This document shows, piece after piece, positions 29,253 through 41,007 of a stretch of 64,000 bases of DNA. The position numbers and the translations under genes were made by a program. This DNA is from Paraburkholderia aromaticivorans (GTDB lineage: Bacteria > Pseudomonadota > Gammaproteobacteria > Burkholderiales > Burkholderiaceae), in NCBI RefSeq assembly GCF_012689525.1, contig NZ_CP051516.1, positions 496,001 to 560,000 on the forward strand, given 5' to 3'. The notes beneath the pieces were generated by a model that had not been told where the DNA came from, made no database searches, and saw only the letters and a program-made list of their open reading frames with translations. Each line of letters opens with the position of its first letter. Within the stretch, counting starts at the first letter, position 1.

Positions 29253-29296
29253 AAAAAACCGCTTCGTTCGCTTTTGCGACGAAGCGGTTTTTTATT
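29253..29296. terminator. Strong intrinsic terminator after yceI 2
   Basis: AACCGCTTCGT (29257-29267) pairs with ACGAAGCGGTT (29279-29289). A nested CGC-TTTT-GCG tip caps the stem and a T-run follows. An A-run upstream would allow termination on the minus strand as well. Confidence 0.9.
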
Positions 29297-29471
29297 GACC
29301 GTTTGAACCCCGGAAGCCTTATGCAGCGGCACGGCGCAATTTCGCACTCGCGTCGGTTTAATTTTTCGGGTACATAGAGCGCAGGCACCGTATTGGTTGT
29401 GCGCGCATCCAGTCGGGCATTTCAGGCATCAAGCCAACATGAATAATATGTCGCGCGACTTGGAGATCTGC

Positions 29472-30749
29472 ATGAACGCAACGACGGCAACAAGCCTGGC
29501 GGGGAGCCGGCAAAATTCGTGGCGCGCGGTGATCGCGGCCTCGATCGGCAACGCGCTGGAATGGTTCGATCTGGTGGTGTACGGTTTTTTCGCGGTGATC
29601 ATCGCGAAGCTGTTTTTCCCGGCTGGTAACGACACGGTCTCGCTGCTCCTCACGCTCGGCACGTTCGGCGTGTCGTTCTTCATGCGACCGCTCGGCGCGA
29701 TCGTGATCGGCGCGTACGCCGACCGCGCCGGCCGCAAGGCGGCGCTTACGCTCTCGATCCTGCTGATGATGGCCGGCACGTTGATCATCGCGATCCTGCC
29801 GACCTATCAAAGCATCGGCCTCGCCGCGCCGGTGATTCTCGTGTTGGCGCGCTTGATGCAAGGCTTTTCGGCGGGCGGCGAGTTTGGCAGCGCCACCGCG
29901 TTTCTCGCGGAACACGTGCCGGGGCGGCGCGGCTTTTTCGCGAGCTGGCAGGTGGCGAGCCAAGGTCTCACCACGCTGCTCGCCGCTGGTTTCGGCGTGC
30001 TGCTCACCGGCAAGCTCTCGCCGGAACAGATGGGTTCCTGGGGTTGGCGCGTGCCGTTCTTCTTTGGTCTCCTGATCGGGCCGGTCGCGTGGTACATCCG
30101 CACGAAGCTCGACGAGACACCCGAGTTCCTCGCGGCCGAAACCACCGAGACGCCGCTGCGCGACACCTTCGCCAGCCAGAAACTGCGCCTCCTGATCGCG
30201 ATCGGCGTGGTCGTGCTCGGCACGGTGTCGACGTATCTGGTGCTGTTCATGCCGACGTTCGGCGTGAAGCAGTTGGGACTGGCGCCCTCGGTCGCGTTTT
30301 CGGCGATCGCGTTGACCGGCCTGATCCAGATGGTGTTCTCGCCGCTGATCGGCCATTTGTCGGACCGGCACGGACGCACCACGATCATGCTGACCTCGGC
30401 GCTACTGCTGCTCGTCCTGATCAACCCGGCCTTCGTGTATCTGGTCGCGCATCCGACCTTCGGCACTCTCATCGCCATGCAGATCGTGTTCGGCTTTCTG
30501 ATGACCGGGTATTTCGCGGCGCTGCCGGGTCTGCTTTCAGAGATGTTCCCGGTGCAAACGCGTACGACCGGCATGTCGCTGGCTTATAACATCGCCGTGA
30601 CGATCTTCGGCGGCTTCGGGCCGTTCATCATCGCGTGGCTGATCAGCTTTACAGGCTCGAAGGCCGCGCCGAGCTACTACTTGATTTTCGCCGCGATCGT
30701 GAGCCTCGTCGCGTTGATGGCAGCGCGTCGCAAACTCGGCTTTCGTTAA
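29472..30749 (+). CDS. MFS transporter, metabolite:H+ symporter (MHS) family
   Basis: The 425-aa protein has twelve predicted helices. MHS-family signatures include IAASIGNALEWFDLVVYGFF, the loop 2-3 motif GAYADRAGRKAALTLSILLM, and RLMQGFSAGGEFGSATAFLA. Relatives import citrate, alpha-ketoglutarate or similar organic acids with protons. GGAG at 29462-29465, 6 nt before, supports the ATG at 29472. Upstream in-frame ATGs at 29439 and 29448 are alternatives. The substrate is not determined. A terminator hairpin follows 66 nt after the stop. Confidence 0.9.
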   Translation: MNATTATSLAGSRQNSWRAVIAASIGNALEWFDLVVYGFFAVIIAKLFFPAGNDTVSLLLTLGTFGVSFFMRPLGAIVIGAYADRAGRKAALTLSILLMMAGTLIIAILPTYQSIGLAAPVILVLARLMQGFSAGGEFGSATAFLAEHVPGRRGFFASWQVASQGLTTLLAAGFGVLLTGKLSPEQMGSWGWRVPFFFGLLIGPVAWYIRTKLDETPEFLAAETTETPLRDTFASQKLRLLIAIGVVVLGTVSTYLVLFMPTFGVKQLGLAPSVAFSAIALTGLIQMVFSPLIGHLSDRHGRTTIMLTSALLLLVLINPAFVYLVAHPTFGTLIAMQIVFGFLMTGYFAALPGLLSEMFPVQTRTTGMSLAYNIAVTIFGGFGPFIIAWLISFTGSKAAPSYYLIFAAIVSLVALMAARRKLGFR

Positions 30750-30815
30750 AGCGGGCGCTGCGTTGTCCCGCTTCGGTATAGCGCGGCGAGACGGCGGAGA
30801 AGGGCGGCGGTAAAC

Positions 30816-30849
30816 GCAAAAGGCCGGTTCGTGAGAACCGGCCTTTTGC
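30816..30849. terminator. Bidirectional terminator between the MHS transporter and secF
   Basis: A perfect 15-bp stem with a GTGA tetraloop has arms at 30816-30830 and 30835-30849. The ends are AAAA/TTTT, giving a U-rich 3' side on both strands. It serves two convergent genes. Confidence 0.9.
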
Positions 30850-30876
30850 ATTGCGAGGTCTGACGCTACAACAGAA

Positions 30877-31827
30877 TCAGACTTGCGCACCCGCGTTCGG
30901 ATCGTCCGCGTCGGAGCGATCCTTCTTGTCCTTGATCAGATCTTCGCGCTTCACGCCGAACCACATGGCGAGCGCCGCGGCGACGAACACCGACGAGTAG
31001 ATACCGAACAGAATACCGACCGTCAGCGCCAAGGCGAAGTAGTGCAACGTGGGGCCGCCGAACAGGAACATCGACAGCACCATCATCTGCGTACAGCCGT
31101 GGGTGATGATGGTTCGCGACATCGTGCTGGTGATCGCGTGGTTGATCACTTCGATCACGGTCAGCTTGCGCTCGCGGCGGAAGGTCTCACGAATCCGGTC
31201 GAAGATAACGACCGATTCGTTCACCGAGTAGCCGAGCACCGCGAGCACCGCGGCCAGCACCGACAGCGAGAACTCCCACTGGAAGAACGCGAAGAAGCCG
31301 AGAATGATGATCACGTCGTGCAAGTTCGCGATCACGCCGGCCACCGCGTACTTCCATTCGAAGCGGAACGACAGGTAGATCACGATGCCGACCACCACAC
31401 AGGCCAACGCGAGCAGGCCGTCGGTGGCGAGCTCCTTGCCGACCTGCGGGCCGACGAACTCGACGCGTTGCAGTTGCACCTGCGGCGTCTCGGCCTTCAG
31501 CGCGGTCATCACCTGATCGCTCTGTTGCGCGGACGTAAAGCCCTGCTTGAGCGGCAGACGGATCAGCACGTCGCGCGAGGTGCCGAAGTTCTGCACCTGG
31601 GCGTCGGCGTAACCGAGCTTGCCCAGCGTGCCGCGCACCGGTTCGAGCGGCGCGGCGCCCGGATACTGCACTTCGACGACGGTACCGCCGGTGAACTCCA
31701 CCGACAGATGCAGCCCGCGATGCAGCAGGAAGAACACAGCAGCAAGGAACGTCAGCAGCGAGATCGCGTTGAAAATCAACGCGCGCTGCATGAACGGAAT
31801 GTCTTTGCGAAAACGGAAAAATTCCAT
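30877..31827 (-). CDS. secF: Protein translocase subunit SecF
   Basis: SecF acts with SecD and YajC to use the proton gradient for late steps of Sec export. The 316-aa protein has the standard six membrane helices and a periplasmic domain (VEFTGGTVVEVQYPGAAPLE). The helix-4 region VIANLHDVIIILGFFAFF, then VNESVVIFDRIRETFRRE and TSMSRTIIT-type sequences, identify it. It follows secD by 18 nt as the last gene of the queA-tgt-yajC-secD-secF operon. Confidence 0.97.
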   Translation of the reverse strand: MEFFRFRKDIPFMQRALIFNAISLLTFLAAVFFLLHRGLHLSVEFTGGTVVEVQYPGAAPLEPVRGTLGKLGYADAQVQNFGTSRDVLIRLPLKQGFTSAQQSDQVMTALKAETPQVQLQRVEFVGPQVGKELATDGLLALACVVVGIVIYLSFRFEWKYAVAGVIANLHDVIIILGFFAFFQWEFSLSVLAAVLAVLGYSVNESVVIFDRIRETFRRERKLTVIEVINHAITSTMSRTIITHGCTQMMVLSMFLFGGPTLHYFALALTVGILFGIYSSVFVAAALAMWFGVKREDLIKDKKDRSDADDPNAGAQV

Positions 31828-31845
31828 GGTCTTGTTCTCCGGGAC

Positions 31846-33909
31846 TCAGCGGGATGAACCCGGTTTCTGCGGCGTGTTCGACGTAGCGGACGAATCCGCC
31901 GCATTGCGGCGACGCACGGTCGGCTTGCCGGCGCGTGCTTGCGCGACCGCGGCCTTGGCCTTCGACGGCTTGGCCGTGACCGCGGCGATGGCTTGCGCCG
32001 TGTCGGTCGCGGCGTCTTCGCTACCGAGGTAAGCGGCCGAGCCTGCCGGCACCGTATCCGGACGCCACACCTGACCGATGGCCAGCGACTTCAGCTTCTT
32101 CTTGCCGCCGTACCAGAAGTTGACGATGCCGCGCGAGAAGAACACGGCCGAGAACATCGACGTCAGAATGCCGATACAGTGCACGATCGCAAAGCCGCGC
32201 ACCGGGCCTGAGCCGAACGCGAGCAGCGCGATACCGGCGATCAGCGTGGTGACGTTCGAGTCGAGAATCGTTGCCCAGGCGTGTGCGTAGCCGTTCTGGA
32301 TGGCCAGTTGCGGCGGCGCGCCGTGGCGCAATTCTTCACGCACCCGTTCGTTGATCAGCACGTTGGCGTCGATCGCCATACCGAGTGCGAGCGCAATAGC
32401 GGCGATACCCGGCAAGGTGAGCGTGGCTTGCAGCATGGACAGCACGGCGATCAACAGCAGCAGGTTGACCGACAGGCCGATCATGGAGATCACGCCGAAC
32501 AACATGTAGTACGCGATCATGAAGACGGCGATCGCCGCGAAGCCCCACACCACTGAGTGGAAGCCCTTCTTGATGTTGTCCGCGCCGAGGCTCGGGCCGA
32601 TGGTGCGTTCCTCGATGATGTCCATCGGCGCGGCCAGCGAACCGGCGCGCAGCAGCAGCGCGAGGTCGGCGGCGCCTTGCGGCGTGGCCTGGCCGGTGAT
32701 CTGGAAGCGGTCGCCCAGTTCCGACTGGATGGTCGCCACCGTCAGCACTTCGCCCTTGCCCTTTTCGAACAGCACCATGGCCATCGGCTTGCCGATGTTG
32801 TCGCGCGATATGCTGGCCACCGCGCGGCCACCGGCCGAATCCAGACGGATGTTGACGGAAGGACGTTGATGTTCGTCGAAGCCTGCCGACGCGTCGATGA
32901 TCCGGTCGCCGGTGAAGATGATCTGCTTGCGCAGCAGCACCGGCGTCTGGTTGCCTTGCGTGAACAGTTCGTCGCCCGGCGGCACCGGATCGGACGGATT
33001 CGGATGCGTGTTGACCGGATCGGCGAGGCGCGCTTCGAGCGTTGCCGTGCGGCCGATGATGTCCTTCGCCTTCGCCGTATCCTGCACGCCCGGCAGTTCG
33101 ACCACGATGCGGTCCGAGCCTTGCTGCTGGATCACCGGCTCGGCCACGCCGAGTTCGTTCACGCGGTTATGCAGCGTGGTGATGTTCTGCTTGAGCGCGG
33201 CGTCCTGCACGGCTTTCTGCACCGCCGGCGTGAACGTGCCGACCAGTTGCACGCCGCCATCAGAACCCGATTGAGAGGCCCACTGGAGTTCGCCGATGCC
33301 GCGGCTCAGCAGCTTCGACGCGGCGTCGGCGGTGGCCTGGTCGGCGAAATTGATCACCACCGACTGGTTGACGCGGTTCACGCCGCCGTCGCGGACGTTC
33401 TTGTCACGCAGCAGCGTGCGCGCGTCCGAAGCGTCCGAATCGAGCTTCTTGTTCAGCGCGCCGGCCATGTCGACCTGCAGCAGGAAATGGACGCCGCCGC
33501 GCAGATCGAGACCGAGGTACATCGGCAGCGCGTGCAAGGCGGTCAGCCAGCGCGGCGACGCGCTTTGCAGATTCAGCGCCACGATGAACTGCGGGTCGGT
33601 CGGGTCGCTGTTCAGCGACTTCTGCAGCAGGTCCTTCACGCGCAATTGCGTGTCGGTGTCCGGCAGACGCACGCGGATGTTCGCGTTGGTCGCCGAGTTG
33701 TCGAACGTGACGTCGTCCGGCTTGATCTGATTCGCGGCGAGCGCGGCTTCGACAGCCGACAGCGTGGTCGAGTCGAGCTTGACCGTTGCCTTGCCGCTCG
33801 ACACCTGCACCGCCGGCGCTTCGCCGAACAGGTTGGGCAGCGTGTACACGAGGCCGATGACCAGAGCCACCAGCATCACGGCGTATTTCCAGAGGGGGTA
33901 GCGATTCAT
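31846..33909 (-). CDS. secD: Protein translocase subunit SecD
   Basis: The 687-aa protein begins MNRYPLWKYAVMLVALVIG. A large periplasmic P1 domain follows, with LGLDLRGGVHFLLQVDMAGA near its start and VVELPGVQDTAKAKDIIGRT in its middle. Helices 2-6 include ALGMAIDANVLINERVREEL. The chain is longer than E. coli SecD (615 aa), mainly through a charged Ala/Lys-rich tail of about 70 residues (TAKPSKAKAAVAQARAGK). Such long tails are common in betaproteobacterial SecD (recalled). It lies between yajC and secF. Confidence 0.97.
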   Translation of the reverse strand: MNRYPLWKYAVMLVALVIGLVYTLPNLFGEAPAVQVSSGKATVKLDSTTLSAVEAALAANQIKPDDVTFDNSATNANIRVRLPDTDTQLRVKDLLQKSLNSDPTDPQFIVALNLQSASPRWLTALHALPMYLGLDLRGGVHFLLQVDMAGALNKKLDSDASDARTLLRDKNVRDGGVNRVNQSVVINFADQATADAASKLLSRGIGELQWASQSGSDGGVQLVGTFTPAVQKAVQDAALKQNITTLHNRVNELGVAEPVIQQQGSDRIVVELPGVQDTAKAKDIIGRTATLEARLADPVNTHPNPSDPVPPGDELFTQGNQTPVLLRKQIIFTGDRIIDASAGFDEHQRPSVNIRLDSAGGRAVASISRDNIGKPMAMVLFEKGKGEVLTVATIQSELGDRFQITGQATPQGAADLALLLRAGSLAAPMDIIEERTIGPSLGADNIKKGFHSVVWGFAAIAVFMIAYYMLFGVISMIGLSVNLLLLIAVLSMLQATLTLPGIAAIALALGMAIDANVLINERVREELRHGAPPQLAIQNGYAHAWATILDSNVTTLIAGIALLAFGSGPVRGFAIVHCIGILTSMFSAVFFSRGIVNFWYGGKKKLKSLAIGQVWRPDTVPAGSAAYLGSEDAATDTAQAIAAVTAKPSKAKAAVAQARAGKPTVRRRNAADSSATSNTPQKPGSSR

Positions 33910-34027
33910 GAGTGGTCCAACGGGAAGGTTGGCTTGGAAGCGATGCGTCCGGCGATGAGCGCGGGCGATTCAGCGATGTTCCGCAAGAACCGCCGGCGAG
34001 GCCGCGCCGGACGCGAGAGAGCAGGCC

Positions 34028-34357
34028 TTACAGCGACTTGATCGTGCCCTTCGGGAGAATCGTCGTGACCGACGCTTTTTGCACGGTGATTTCCGTGCCT
34101 TCCGAGATTTCGACGCCGACGTAAGCTTCGCCCACCTTGGTCACCTTGCCGACGATGCCGCCATTCGTCACCACTTCGTCGCCCTTGGCCATGGCCGAGA
34201 GCATGTTGCGATGTTCCTTCTGGCGCTTCATTTGCGGGCGAATCATGATGAAGTACAGCACGCCGAACATCAGGATCAGCGGCAGGAAGCTCATCAGGTT
34301 CGATTCAATGCCACCTGTTGCTGTGCCTTGGGCGAAGGCATTGGAAATGAACGACAC
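34028..34357 (-). CDS. yajC: Preprotein translocase accessory subunit YajC (GTG start)
   Basis: The 109-aa protein has one membrane helix (LPLILMFGVLYFIMIRPQMK) and a small cytoplasmic domain (EVVTNGGIVGKVTKVGE). It starts at GTG (34355-34357), encoding VSFISNAFAQ. GGAGAG lies 6 nt upstream, and the in-frame ATG eleven codons earlier has no ribosome binding site. YajC binds the SecDF complex. It follows tgt by about 197 nt, so an internal promoter is possible. Confidence 0.93.
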   Translation of the reverse strand: MSFISNAFAQGTATGGIESNLMSFLPLILMFGVLYFIMIRPQMKRQKEHRNMLSAMAKGDEVVTNGGIVGKVTKVGEAYVGVEISEGTEITVQKASVTTILPKGTIKSL

Positions 34358-34554
34358 GTTGGTCTCTCCGTTATAAGTCAAAACGATCAAAAAAATCAGC
34401 CGGTTATTCTACCACCGGCCTGACGCGCGTCGGCGCGGCGAATCGGCTTTGCGATCAACCGTTTAAAGCCTTTTTCGCCGTCAACGAAAGTTAATTGTAA
34501 GGTTTTCCTCGCGAGACGGACGGATTCTTCGGCTGAATCCGTTGCCCCGCGCCG

Positions 34555-36946
<2,392 letters not shown>

Positions 36947-37094
36947 GCGAACGACTGGAAGCGAAATGAAACTGAATTGAGCCGAAGCCGGAGCCGGGCG
37001 GCTATGATTGCGGGACGCCAGAGCGGCCCGCGAGCCCGCGCGCTGTATGGCGCCGAACCCTTTGACAGCCGATATTGTACTTGCGAAGCAGCCC

Positions 37095-39545
37095 ATGCCT
37101 TTGTCCGACCGCCGATTGCCCTCCGCTACCGATGAAGTGAGCGCCGAACCCAAGCGCCGCGTCTCGCGCGGCAAGGCGGCGGCGGAGGTGAGCGACGCGG
37201 GCTTGGATGTAGGCGCGGACGTCGAGTTGAGCGCTGAAAAAGCCGCGCGACAAAGCGGCGAATCTGATGGCAAGCCCGTCGACGAAATTGGCGGCAAACG
37301 CGCCGGCAAGTCCGCTGACGCATCGGGCGGCGAGCACGCCGACGGCCTCGCGGATCCATCCGGTGACAAACCCGCCGGAAAGCCTGCCGACATATTCGGC
37401 GACAGGCCCGCCGGCAAGCCCGGACCCAAGGTTGCCGACAAATCCGCAGCGAAGTCCGGCGCAAAATCCGCCCCCAAGCCCGCGGAAAAAACCGCCGACA
37501 AGCTCGCCAAACTCGGCCTCACCCGCGACATCGACCTCGTGCTGCATCTGCCCATGCGCTACGAGGACGAAACCTCGCTGACGCCGATCGGACATCTGCT
37601 ACCGGGCGGCATTTCGCAAACCGAGGGCGTCGTGTTCGACAACGAGATCGCTTATCGTCCGCGCCGTCAGTTGCTGGTGAAACTGCGCGACGACGCCGGC
37701 GACGAACTCGTCCTGCGCTTTCTGAATTTCTACGGCTCACAGGTCAAGCAGATGGCGATCGGCGCGCGGCTGCGGGTGCGCGGCGACGTGCGCGGCGGTT
37801 TCTTCGGCATGGAGATGGTGCATCCGGCCGTGCGCGTGGTCGACGAAGACACGCCGCTGCCGCAGGCGCTGACGCCGGTGTATCCGAGCACCGCGGGCGT
37901 GACACAGGCGTATCTGCGCAAATCGATCGACAACGCGCTGTCGCGCACGTCGCTGCCGGAGCTGCTGCCCGAGGCGGTCGCGCGGACATTCATGGCGCCG
38001 CTCGGCGTGCCGTCGCTGATGGACGCCGTGCGCACGCTGCATCATCCGGGCGTGCAGTCGGACGAGACCGCGTTGATCGACGGCACGCATCCGGCCTGGG
38101 TGCGTATCAAGTTCGAGGAATTGCTGGCGCAGCAGATGTCGCTCAAGCGCGCGCATGACGAGCGCCGCACGCGCGCCGCGCCGGCCATGCCGCGTCGCAA
38201 GCTGGGCGACGAAGACGCGCTGGTGGCGCGCCTGCTGAAGGCGCTGCCGTTTTCGCTGACGGCGGCGCAGGAGCGCGTGGGCGGCGAGATCGCGCTCGAT
38301 CTGACCCAGCCTCATCCGATGCAGCGGCTCTTGCAGGGCGACGTCGGCAGCGGCAAGACGATCGTCGCTGCGCTCGCTGCGGCGCAGGCCATCGACGCCG
38401 GCTACCAGGCCGCGCTCATGGCGCCGACCGAAATCCTCGCCGAACAGCACGCGCGCAAGTTGCGCGGCTGGCTGGAGCCGCTCGGCGTGAGCGTCGCGTG
38501 GCTCGCCGGCAGCCTGAAAACCAAGGAGAAGCGCGCCGCGATCGAAGCCGCCGCGCTCGGCACCGCGCAACTCGTGATCGGCACGCACGCGATCATCCAG
38601 GACGCGGTCGAGTTCGCGCGCCTCGGGCTCGTGATCGTCGACGAACAGCACCGCTTCGGCGTGGCGCAACGGCTTGCGCTGCGCGCCAAGGCGCGGAACG
38701 CCGCGGACGGCGCGCGCGACTTCCAGCCGCATCAATTGATGATGTCGGCGACGCCGATTCCGCGCACGCTCGCGATGACGTATTACGCCGACCTCGACGT
38801 CTCGACTATCGACGAATTGCCGCCTGGGCGCACGCCGATCCTGACCAAGCTGGTGTCCGACGCGCGGCGTGAAGAGGTGATCGGACGCGTGCGCGAGGCC
38901 GCGTTGACCGGGCGCCAGGTGTACTGGGTGTGTCCGTTGATCGAGGAAAGCGAGACGTTGCAGCTTCAGACCGCGGTCGAGACGTATGAGACGCTGGTGG
39001 CCACGTTGCCCGAACTGAATGTCGGTCTCGTGCATGGACGTCTTGCGCCGGCTGAAAAGGCGGCCGTGATGGATGCGTTCACGCGCAACGAGGTGCAGCT
39101 TCTGGTGGCGACGACGGTGATCGAAGTGGGCGTCGATGTGCCGAATGCGTCGTTGATGGTGATCGAGCATGCGGAGCGGTTTGGGCTTGCGCAGTTGCAT
39201 CAGTTGCGGGGGCGGGTGGGGCGTGGGAGCGCCGCTTCGGTTTGCGTGCTGCTCTATACCGGGCCTTTGTCGATGACGGCGCGGGCGCGGCTTCAGACTA
39301 TGCGGGAGACGACCGATGGGTTTGAGATCGCCAGACGGGATCTTGAGATTCGTGGGCCGGGGGAGTTTTTGGGGGCGCGGCAGTCAGGGGCGGCGATGTT
39401 GAGGTTTGCTGATCTTCAGAATGACCAGTGGTTGATTGAGCCTGCGCGGGAGGCTGCGGCGGTTCTGCTCGAGAAGTATCCCGAGGTCGTGTTGCAGCAT
39501 CTGGCGCGCTGGCTCGGCGCGCGGGAGCAGTATTTGAAGGCTTGA
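37095..39545 (+). CDS. recG: ATP-dependent DNA helicase RecG with long N-terminal extension
   Basis: RecG regresses stalled replication forks and branch-migrates Holliday junctions. The 816-aa product has about 135 N-terminal residues of Lys/Ala/Gly/Asp/Pro-rich repeats ([20 protein letters not shown] and related). The wedge domain follows, starting near [20 protein letters not shown]. Helicase motifs are [19 protein letters not shown] (I), VDEQHRFGV (II, DEQH), [12 protein letters not shown] (III) and [10 protein letters not shown] (VI). E. coli RecG has 693 aa. The start is uncertain: [10 protein letters not shown] at 37095 lacks a ribosome binding site, and upstream in-frame starts exist at 37008 and 37047. 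Confidence 0.93.
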   Translation: MPLSDRRLPSATDEVSAEPKRRVSRGKAAAEVSDAGLDVGADVELSAEKAARQSGESDGKPVDEIGGKRAGKSADASGGEHADGLADPSGDKPAGKPADIFGDRPAGKPGPKVADKSAAKSGAKSAPKPAEKTADKLAKLGLTRDIDLVLHLPMRYEDETSLTPIGHLLPGGISQTEGVVFDNEIAYRPRRQLLVKLRDDAGDELVLRFLNFYGSQVKQMAIGARLRVRGDVRGGFFGMEMVHPAVRVVDEDTPLPQALTPVYPSTAGVTQAYLRKSIDNALSRTSLPELLPEAVARTFMAPLGVPSLMDAVRTLHHPGVQSDETALIDGTHPAWVRIKFEELLAQQMSLKRAHDERRTRAAPAMPRRKLGDEDALVARLLKALPFSLTAAQERVGGEIALDLTQPHPMQRLLQGDVGSGKTIVAALAAAQAIDAGYQAALMAPTEILAEQHARKLRGWLEPLGVSVAWLAGSLKTKEKRAAIEAAALGTAQLVIGTHAIIQDAVEFARLGLVIVDEQHRFGVAQRLALRAKARNAADGARDFQPHQLMMSATPIPRTLAMTYYADLDVSTIDELPPGRTPILTKLVSDARREEVIGRVREAALTGRQVYWVCPLIEESETLQLQTAVETYETLVATLPELNVGLVHGRLAPAEKAAVMDAFTRNEVQLLVATTVIEVGVDVPNASLMVIEHAERFGLAQLHQLRGRVGRGSAASVCVLLYTGPLSMTARARLQTMRETTDGFEIARRDLEIRGPGEFLGARQSGAAMLRFADLQNDQWLIEPAREAAAVLLEKYPEVVLQHLARWLGAREQYLKA

Positions 39546-39600
39546 AGCGGGATGTTTGCCGGCGCTGTGTGCAAGAAGACCAAAAGGTTGGCGAACCGAC

Positions 39601-39626
39601 CCTATAGGTGTATAACTAGAACCTAT
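39601..39626 (+). promoter_or_regulatory. Candidate OxyR autoregulatory operator
   Basis: ATAGGT (39604-39609) and ACCTAT (39621-39626) form a perfect 6-bp dyad with an 11-nt centre, about 30 nt before oxyR. The half-sites resemble the ATAG/CTAT elements recognised by OxyR. Autoregulation is usual for LysR-type genes; binding here is inferred. Confidence 0.55.
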
Positions 39627-39654
39627 CAAACTCATCGCACTGATTGGTCCCCTA

Positions 39655-40614
39655 ATGACGCTCACCGAATTGAAATACATCGTCGCGGTCGCCCGCGAGC
39701 GGCACTTCGGCCGGGCCGCCGAAGCGTGTTTCGTCAGCCAGCCGACGCTGTCGGTGGCGATCAAAAAGCTCGAAGACGAGCTCAACGTCCAGATCTTCGA
39801 GCGCGGCACTAGCGAAGTGAGCGTCACGCCGATCGGCGAACAGATCGTCACGCAAGCTCAACGCGTTCTCGAGCAGACGCTCGCCATCAAGGAAATCGCG
39901 AAACAGGGCAAAGACCCGCTGGTCGGGCCGCTGCGCCTTGGCGTCATCTACACGATCGGGCCGTACCTGCTGCCCACGCTCGTCAAGCAGATGATCAAGC
40001 GCGTCCCGCAAATGCCCTTGATGCTGCAGGAAAATTACACGCTCAAGCTGATCGAACTGCTCAAGCAAGGCGAAATCGACGTCGCCATCATGGCGCTGCC
40101 GTTTCCGGAAACCGGCCTGATGCTGCGCCCGCTGTACGACGAGCCTTTTGTGGTCGCCTTGCCGTCCGGTCACGCCTGGGAAAACCGTCTGAAAATCGAC
40201 GCCGACGATCTGAAGCAGGAAACCATGCTGCTGCTCGGCAGCGGTCACTGCTTCCGCGACCACGTGCTGGGCGTCTGCCCGGAACTGATGCGCTTTTCGC
40301 AAAACGCGGACGGCATCCAGAAGACCTTTGAAGGGTCGTCGCTGGAAACCATCCGTCACATGGTGGCGAGCGGTGTCGGCATTACGGTGCTGCCGCGCAT
40401 GTCGGTGCATGAAGTCAAACCGCACGCCGGCGGCATCGATTCGGGGCTGCTCAGCTACGTCGCTTTCGACGAACCCGTGCCGGATCGTCGCGTCGTGCTG
40501 GCCTGGCGCAAGAGCTTCACGCGCATGCCCGCGATCGAGGCCATTTGCGACGCCATCAGTTCCTGCGATCTGGCGGGCGTCAAGAAGCTCGATTTGCCGG
40601 TCGCCGTCAACTAG
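39655..40614 (+). CDS. oxyR: Peroxide-sensing LysR-type regulator OxyR
   Basis: OxyR is a thiol-switch activator of peroxide defence genes. The 319-aa protein has an N-terminal winged HTH (MTLTELKYIVAVARERHFGR, SQPTLSVAIKKLEDEL). The regulatory domain keeps both redox cysteines at E. coli numbering, Cys199 and Cys208, in GSGHCFRDHVLGVC. It lies 109 nt after recG and upstream of the catalase and dps genes, its expected targets. It therefore should form the disulfide switch like the enterobacterial protein. Confidence 0.96.
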   Translation: MTLTELKYIVAVARERHFGRAAEACFVSQPTLSVAIKKLEDELNVQIFERGTSEVSVTPIGEQIVTQAQRVLEQTLAIKEIAKQGKDPLVGPLRLGVIYTIGPYLLPTLVKQMIKRVPQMPLMLQENYTLKLIELLKQGEIDVAIMALPFPETGLMLRPLYDEPFVVALPSGHAWENRLKIDADDLKQETMLLLGSGHCFRDHVLGVCPELMRFSQNADGIQKTFEGSSLETIRHMVASGVGITVLPRMSVHEVKPHAGGIDSGLLSYVAFDEPVPDRRVVLAWRKSFTRMPAIEAICDAISSCDLAGVKKLDLPVAVN

Positions 40615-40697
40615 ACAAACGCACCACGAAGGCCGGCTCGCTGTGCACGTCCAGCGACCGGCCCGGCGTCCGCCCAAGGCGCCGATAGCGGCAAAGC

Positions 40698-40751
40698 CTA
40701 TCGAATAGATAAAATTAATCAAAGACAGTATTTCGATAGTGTTGTTATAGT
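40698..40751 (+). promoter_or_regulatory. Candidate OxyR-controlled promoter of the catalase transcript
   Basis: CTATCGAA (40698-40705) and TTCGATAG (40732-40739) are a perfect 8-bp dyad 26 nt apart in an otherwise AT-rich stretch. A -10-like TATAGT follows at 40746-40751. The position expected for -35 (about 40723-40728, AGACAG) is poor, as is usual for OxyR-activated promoters. The half-sites resemble those before oxyR. Confidence 0.6.
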
Positions 40752-40793
40752 TTCCTCCACGGATCGCCCGATCCCAAAGACCCGGAGGAAATC

Positions 40794-40931
40794 ATGACGC
40801 AATCCAAGCCGCAACAAGTCTACGTCCTCGTCGCTCAAGCGGCCGTTGCGCCGCGCGGTTTTATCGCGTCGATGCTCGACGTGCGCACCGTCGCGTTATC
40901 CCTGCTGGTCGATCGGGCCTTGTCCGCATGA
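40794..40931 (+). CDS. Unannotated 45-aa ORF leading the catalase transcript
   Basis: ATG at 40794 is preceded by GGAGGAA at 40784-40790, one of the best ribosome binding sites in the window. The ORF encodes 45 residues starting MTQSKPQQVYVLV and ending [10 protein letters not shown]. It is moderately hydrophobic (VYVLVAQAAVA, VALSLLVDRAL) without a clear signal peptide. It begins about 40 nt after the candidate -10 box, so it should be the first ORF of a peroxide-induced mRNA. I do not recognise the family. It could be a small protein or a translated leader. Confidence 0.6.
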   Translation: MTQSKPQQVYVLVAQAAVAPRGFIASMLDVRTVALSLLVDRALSA

Positions 40932-40987
40932 CGCATGAGCCTCTGGCATCAGTGTGCCGCGCCGCTCCCCACAATCTGTTTCGATAA
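40928..40987 (+). CDS. 19-aa micro-ORF overlapping the leader ORF by ATGA
   Basis: Its ATG (40928-40930) overlaps the stop of the 45-aa ORF (TGA, 40929-40931). It encodes [19 protein letters not shown] and stops 20 nt before the catalase ATG. The overlap would allow reinitiation and delivery of ribosomes close to the catalase start. Coding is uncertain because such short ORFs occur by chance. Confidence 0.3.
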   Translation: MTHEPLASVCRAAPHNLFR

Positions 40988-41007
40988 AAGCCAACCAGGA
41001 GTCACGC

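Noticed and set aside
36947..37555. Extension of the queA frame upstream of its ATG, antisense to the recG extension
   Set aside because: QueA starts with its conserved N-terminus at 36946; the extension is a Pro/Ser/Ala mirror of the recG repeats.
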